Assembly: GCA_017477005.1 (NCBI GenBank)
Contig: JAFUXY010000421.1
Location: 1-7,059 of the forward strand
Reading direction: 5' to 3'
DNA length: 7,059 nt
From: Lachnospiraceae bacterium
GTDB lineage: Bacteria > Bacillota > Clostridia > Lachnospirales > Lachnospiraceae
The first letter of the stretch is position 1. Every line of letters starts with the position of its first letter. The notes below the pieces were generated by a model that saw only the letters and a list, made by a program, of their open reading frames with translations, ran no database searches and was not told where the DNA came from. A program made the translations under genes and the position numbers. Shown here piece after piece: positions 5,586-7,059 of this stretch.

Positions 5586-7059
5586 ATGCGTTTTGTGAAT
5601 CCGGGGAATTTGGGATTTTCTGAGATTGATGATGAGGATTATGTGGATAAAACCGACTTGATCGATTTGGTCAATCGCACGATAGGAAAGAAAAATAAAT
5701 TGACTTGTGTTTGCCGCCCCCGTCGTTTCGGAAAATCGTGGACGGCTAAAATGCTTGTCGCTTATTATGATAGCTCTTGTGATTCCCACGTTTTGTTTGA
5801 CGAGAAAAAGATCGCGAAAACAGCGGATTACGAAACATTTTTGAATAAGTTCAACGTGATTTGTCTGGATATTACCTCATTTCTTTCGGACATCAAATCG
5901 TCAAAGGAGGCATCTCTGGTTGATATTGCCGAGAAAATCAAATCTGCGATCTGGAAAGACTTATTGGAAGGTGGATATGAGCCCGCCGAAGATGATACCT
6001 TGAATGATTTTCTTTTGCGGTGCGTTCAGAAGTCAAACGGGAAAAAGTTCATCTTTATAATAGACGAATGGGACGCTGTGATTCGAGAGGCCAAGAATGA
6101 TTCTATGGCACAAGAGGCTTATCTCAACCTTTTGAGAGGATGGTTCAAAAACAACAATTTCACGTCCAAAGCCGTTGCGGCTGCCTATATGACAGGCATT
6201 CTTCCGATTAAGAAAGATGGATCGCAGTCCGCTATTTCCGATTTCAAGGAATATTCGATGCTTTATCCGGGAAAATTTGCGAAATATACAGGCTTTACAG
6301 AAAATGAAGTGCGGGAAATTTGCGAGAAGAAGGGTATGTCGTTCGAGGAAGTGAAATCCTGGTATGATGGTTATGAATTGCAGGGTACCATGTCCATTTA
6401 TAATCCGTATTCTGTTATGAACGCAATAGAGGAGGGGGTGTGCCGGTCGTATTGGGGATCCACCTCTGCAGCGGAGAGTTTGACTAATTACATAAAGATG
6501 GATTTTGATGGATTGCAGGAAACGGTTGCGAATTTGATGGCTGGTTCAAGTGTAGCGGTTCATACTGAGAGCTTCAAGAACGATTTTGAGCGTTTTGAGG
6601 GGACAGATGATATATTGACTTTGCTGATTCATCTGGGGTATTTGACCTATGATACAAATAATCAGAAAGCGCTTATTCCAAATGAGGAGGTCAAACGTGA
6701 GTTTACGAATTTTCTGCGCGGAGAAAATGTCGGTACGGAATGGATAAAGCTGAAACGTCGATCAGAGAAATTAGTCAAGGATACGGTTTCCCTGAACGGA
6801 GACGCAGTCGCTGCCACGATAGAAGAAATACGTATGGAACAATATGCTCCGCAATTTTACAATAATGAACAGGCGTTGAGATCCATTATAAAATATGCCT
6901 ATCTGTCCCTGATCGGAAAATGTGTAAAAATCGAAGAAATGCCTTCCGGAAAAGGGATTGCAGATATAGTTTATATACCTTTTGCAGAGTCAGGATTGCC
7001 ACCAATGATTGTAGAACTTAAATGGAACAAGACATCGGGAGGCGCTATAGAGCAGATCA
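5586..7059 (+). CDS. DUF1703-type AAA-ATPase with PD-(D/E)XK nuclease-like C-terminus, 3'-truncated by window edge
   Basis: The frame is open for 491 codons and runs off the window. The N-terminus MRFVNPGNLGFSEI and YVDKTDLIDLVN match the AAA-ATPase-like family commonly annotated DUF1703. Walker A-like RPRRFGKS is at residues 44-51, in the atypical form normal for this family; CDSHVLFDEKKIA at 65-77; Walker B FIFIIDEWD at 156-164; the conserved AAYMTGILPIKK at 199-210; SWYDGYE at 258-264 and YNPYSVMNAI at 272-281. The C-terminal nuclease-like domain has NNEQALRSII (426-435), GKGIADIVYIP (455-465, Asp460) and MIVELKW (474-480, Glu477 and Lys479), the D...ExK pattern of PD-(D/E)XK enzymes. By analogy with the tail preserved at 2987-3126, about 45 residues should follow. 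Nothing is broken in the visible part. These proteins occur in many copies per genome in gut anaerobes and their cellular role is unsettled, so ATP-dependent nuclease action is a prediction only. It is divergent from the BRO remnant, with its own strong promoter. Confidence 0.92.
   Translation, partial: MRFVNPGNLGFSEIDDEDYVDKTDLIDLVNRTIGKKNKLTCVCRPRRFGKSWTAKMLVAYYDSSCDSHVLFDEKKIAKTADYETFLNKFNVICLDITSFLSDIKSSKEASLVDIAEKIKSAIWKDLLEGGYEPAEDDTLNDFLLRCVQKSNGKKFIFIIDEWDAVIREAKNDSMAQEAYLNLLRGWFKNNNFTSKAVAAAYMTGILPIKKDGSQSAISDFKEYSMLYPGKFAKYTGFTENEVREICEKKGMSFEEVKSWYDGYELQGTMSIYNPYSVMNAIEEGVCRSYWGSTSAAESLTNYIKMDFDGLQETVANLMAGSSVAVHTESFKNDFERFEGTDDILTLLIHLGYLTYDTNNQKALIPNEEVKREFTNFLRGENVGTEWIKLKRRSEKLVKDTVSLNGDAVAATIEEIRMEQYAPQFYNNEQALRSIIKYAYLSLIGKCVKIEEMPSGKGIADIVYIPFAESGLPPMIVELKWNKTSGGAIEQI

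Noticed and set aside
1..7059. The window begins and ends with GATCA
   Set aside because: This could mark a Sau3AI-type clone boundary or chance. Joining the ends would fuse DUF1703 to ppdK in frame, but homology gives no support for such a fusion.
4919..7059. Lipoprotein + BRO + DUF1703 as a new defence or toxin system
   Set aside because: The BRO gene is broken, the lipoprotein is on the other strand from the DUF1703 gene and is of a common stand-alone family, and no co-conserved partner is visible.

Overview
The window looks like chromosomal DNA from an anaerobic Firmicute of class Clostridia, probably Lachnospiraceae-like. This is an inference from the proteins: a clostridial-type pyruvate phosphate dikinase, a DUF3089 lipoprotein, DUF1703-type AAA-ATPase/nuclease proteins and a BRO-family phage-type protein, a set common in gut clostridia. 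Strong AGGAGG-type ribosome binding sites and SigA-like promoters fit the same group. No 16S rRNA or other decisive marker is present.

Layout. Bases 1-2467 (+) hold most of ppdK, which lacks only its first ~55-60 codons and ends at a strong intrinsic terminator (2489-2519). Beyond it the DNA changes character and becomes visibly more AT-rich and less codon-biased. A promoter and ribosome binding site at 2593-2646 lead into a wrecked DUF1703 AAA-ATPase/PD-(D/E)XK gene (2654-3126, +). Only four short blocks of it survive; every catalytic motif has been deleted and there is a frameshift in an A7 run. An apparently intact nicotinamidase/isochorismatase-family hydrolase follows (3210-3731, +). It converges, across a GC-rich hairpin, on a DUF3089 alpha/beta-hydrolase-like lipoprotein on the minus strand (3807-4922). 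Directly upstream of the lipoprotein, and overlapping its start by ATGA, is a BRO-family gene (4919-5385, -) broken by an internal deletion. It carries a perfect 27-bp palindrome in its coding sequence. A 200-bp divergent intergenic region then leads to a second DUF1703 gene that is intact as far as visible (5586 to beyond the window end, +), with a near-consensus promoter and ribosome binding site.

How the genes fit together. ppdK is core central metabolism (PEP/pyruvate/PPi interconversion). The rest is an accessory stretch of gene gain and decay: two related DUF1703 genes, one dead and one seemingly alive, plus a phage-type regulator remnant, with two ordinary hydrolase genes between them. 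There is no convincing new multi-gene system. The most informative observations are the fossil DUF1703 copy, the palindrome inside the BRO gene, and the way working genes may now use the promoter or ribosome binding site of dead neighbours.
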